Shown here piece after piece: positions 5,572 through 6,125 of a stretch of DNA of 6,125 nt (positions are counted from its first letter, which is position 1; every line of letters starts with the position of its first letter). The translations under genes were made by a program, and so were the position numbers. The notes beneath the pieces are model-generated. The model saw only the letters and a list, made by a program, of their open reading frames with translations. It was not told the DNA's origin and did no database searches. The stretch comes from Spirochaetales bacterium (lineage in GTDB: Bacteria; Spirochaetota; Spirochaetia; Sphaerochaetales; Sphaerochaetaceae): contig JAFVFA010000177.1 in the NCBI GenBank assembly GCA_017475725.1, positions 1-6,125 of the forward strand. The letters are read 5' to 3'.

Positions 5572-6125
5572 TCAATAGAGCGAAACGTTGGATGCCTTCC
5601 TGGATATGGTGTTGGCACCGATGACCAGGAGCATTCCTATGACGTTGTTCATCATCTCGGCCGCCGAGGCGAGTCCCTTGGAGGCACCCTGCAGACCGTA
5701 GCGCTGGGCGAAGGTCGAGACTACATCACCTGTGACGTAGGTGTTGTTGTTATAGAGGAGCAGGACCTTCTCGTATCCTATGGACAGCAGCGATCCGATC
5801 CTTGTGATCAGCATGATGACTATCGTGGACAGGATGGACGGAAGGACAACGTACTTCATCTGGGCCATCTTGCCTGCCCCGTCGATCTGCGCAGCCTCGT
5901 AGCTTGTCGGCGAGATGGCTATGATCGCCGCGAAGTACACTATGCTGCTGTAGCCCGCAGTCTCCCAGATTCCGCTCAGCTCGTAGATGCCTCTGAAGAA
6001 GGCCGGGTTGTTCAGAAGTCCGGCGTTGGCCACCTCATGGCTTATCAGGCCCAGCTTCTCCATGAACTGGGAGAGCACTCCGTAGCCTGTAGTCAGGGAG
6101 CCCTGCTTGACAAGCATCGTTATCA
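5572..6125 (-). CDS. ABC importer permease, LplB-like (CUT1 class), 5' part missing
   Basis: Inner-membrane permease subunit of a carbohydrate-type ABC importer, expected to pair with the permease encoded just downstream to form the substrate channel. About 183 C-terminal residues are visible; the frame runs off the right edge, so the ATG at 6117 is internal and not the true start (LplB-type proteins are usually about 300 residues). The decisive evidence is the cytoplasmic EAA loop at roughly 5839-5898, reading EAAQIDGAGKMAQMKYVVLP, which fits the family pattern EAA---G---------LP that docks on the ATPase. Hydrophobic segments flank it (around IVYFAAIIAI before, STIVIMLITRIGSLL after), and a last hydrophobic segment (MMNNVIGMLLVIGANTIS) precedes a short polar tail ending NVSLY. 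The stop is 15 bases before the next start, which indicates one transcript. The family is confident; the substrate cannot be read from the sequence. Confidence 0.94.
   Translation of the reverse strand, partial: ITMLVKQGSLTTGYGVLSQFMEKLGLISHEVANAGLLNNPAFFRGIYELSGIWETAGYSSIVYFAAIIAISPTSYEAAQIDGAGKMAQMKYVVLPSILSTIVIMLITRIGSLLSIGYEKVLLLYNNNTYVTGDVVSTFAQRYGLQGASKGLASAAEMMNNVIGMLLVIGANTISRKASNVSLY

Noticed and set aside
1..6125. CRISPR arrays, tRNA or rRNA genes, insertion sequences, or sugar-degrading enzymes
   Set aside because: None seen: nearly all bases are accounted for by minus-strand coding sequence, the gaps are at most 82 bases, and no repeated spacers, transposase motifs or glycoside hydrolase motifs are visible.

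Overview
The window carries one tightly packed, unidirectional gene cluster. All seven genes (two cut by the window edges) lie on the minus strand, so transcription runs from the high-coordinate end to the low-coordinate end. In that order they are: the C-terminal part of an LplB-type ABC importer permease (5572 to edge), an LplC/YtcP-type permease (4666-5556), a very large exported solute-binding protein (2463-4616), a 194-residue membrane protein of unknown function (1796-2380), a 165-residue membrane protein of unknown function (1302-1799), a MsmX/UgpC/MalK-type ATPase (220-1302), and the first 72 residues of another small membrane protein (1-217). The largest gap between genes is 82 bases, and the last four genes overlap or nearly touch. 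No genes are supported on the plus strand; the long plus-strand frames are mirror images of the minus-strand coding sequence.

Functionally this is a carbohydrate uptake transporter of the CUT1 class. The solute-binding protein captures the substrate outside the inner membrane, the two permeases form the channel, and the ATPase drives transport. Two points stand out. The ATPase gene is inside the operon, whereas many LplB/YtcP systems borrow a shared MsmX from elsewhere. Three small multi-pass membrane proteins are also translationally embedded around the ATPase gene; they are not part of the textbook importer. From memory, all three resemble uncharacterised proteins that recur beside LplB/YtcP transporters in gut bacteria, so they may be accessory components of this importer class. 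This recollection was not checked against any database.

The organism is probably a host-associated diderm bacterium, tentatively a spirochaete of the Sphaerochaeta/gut spirochaete kind. The reasons are moderate GC content, very strong GGAGG ribosome binding sites, and a binding protein with a signal peptide ending in an AGGQGE-like stretch instead of a lipobox cysteine. A Gram-positive would normally tether this protein as a lipoprotein. A Firmicute origin cannot be excluded from sequence reading alone.

The main regulatory structure visible is a 13-bp RNA stem-loop (2411-2442) in the gap after the solute-binding protein gene. It probably sets the ratio between the abundant binding protein and the membrane/ATPase genes downstream. 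The operon promoter and true ends lie outside the window.
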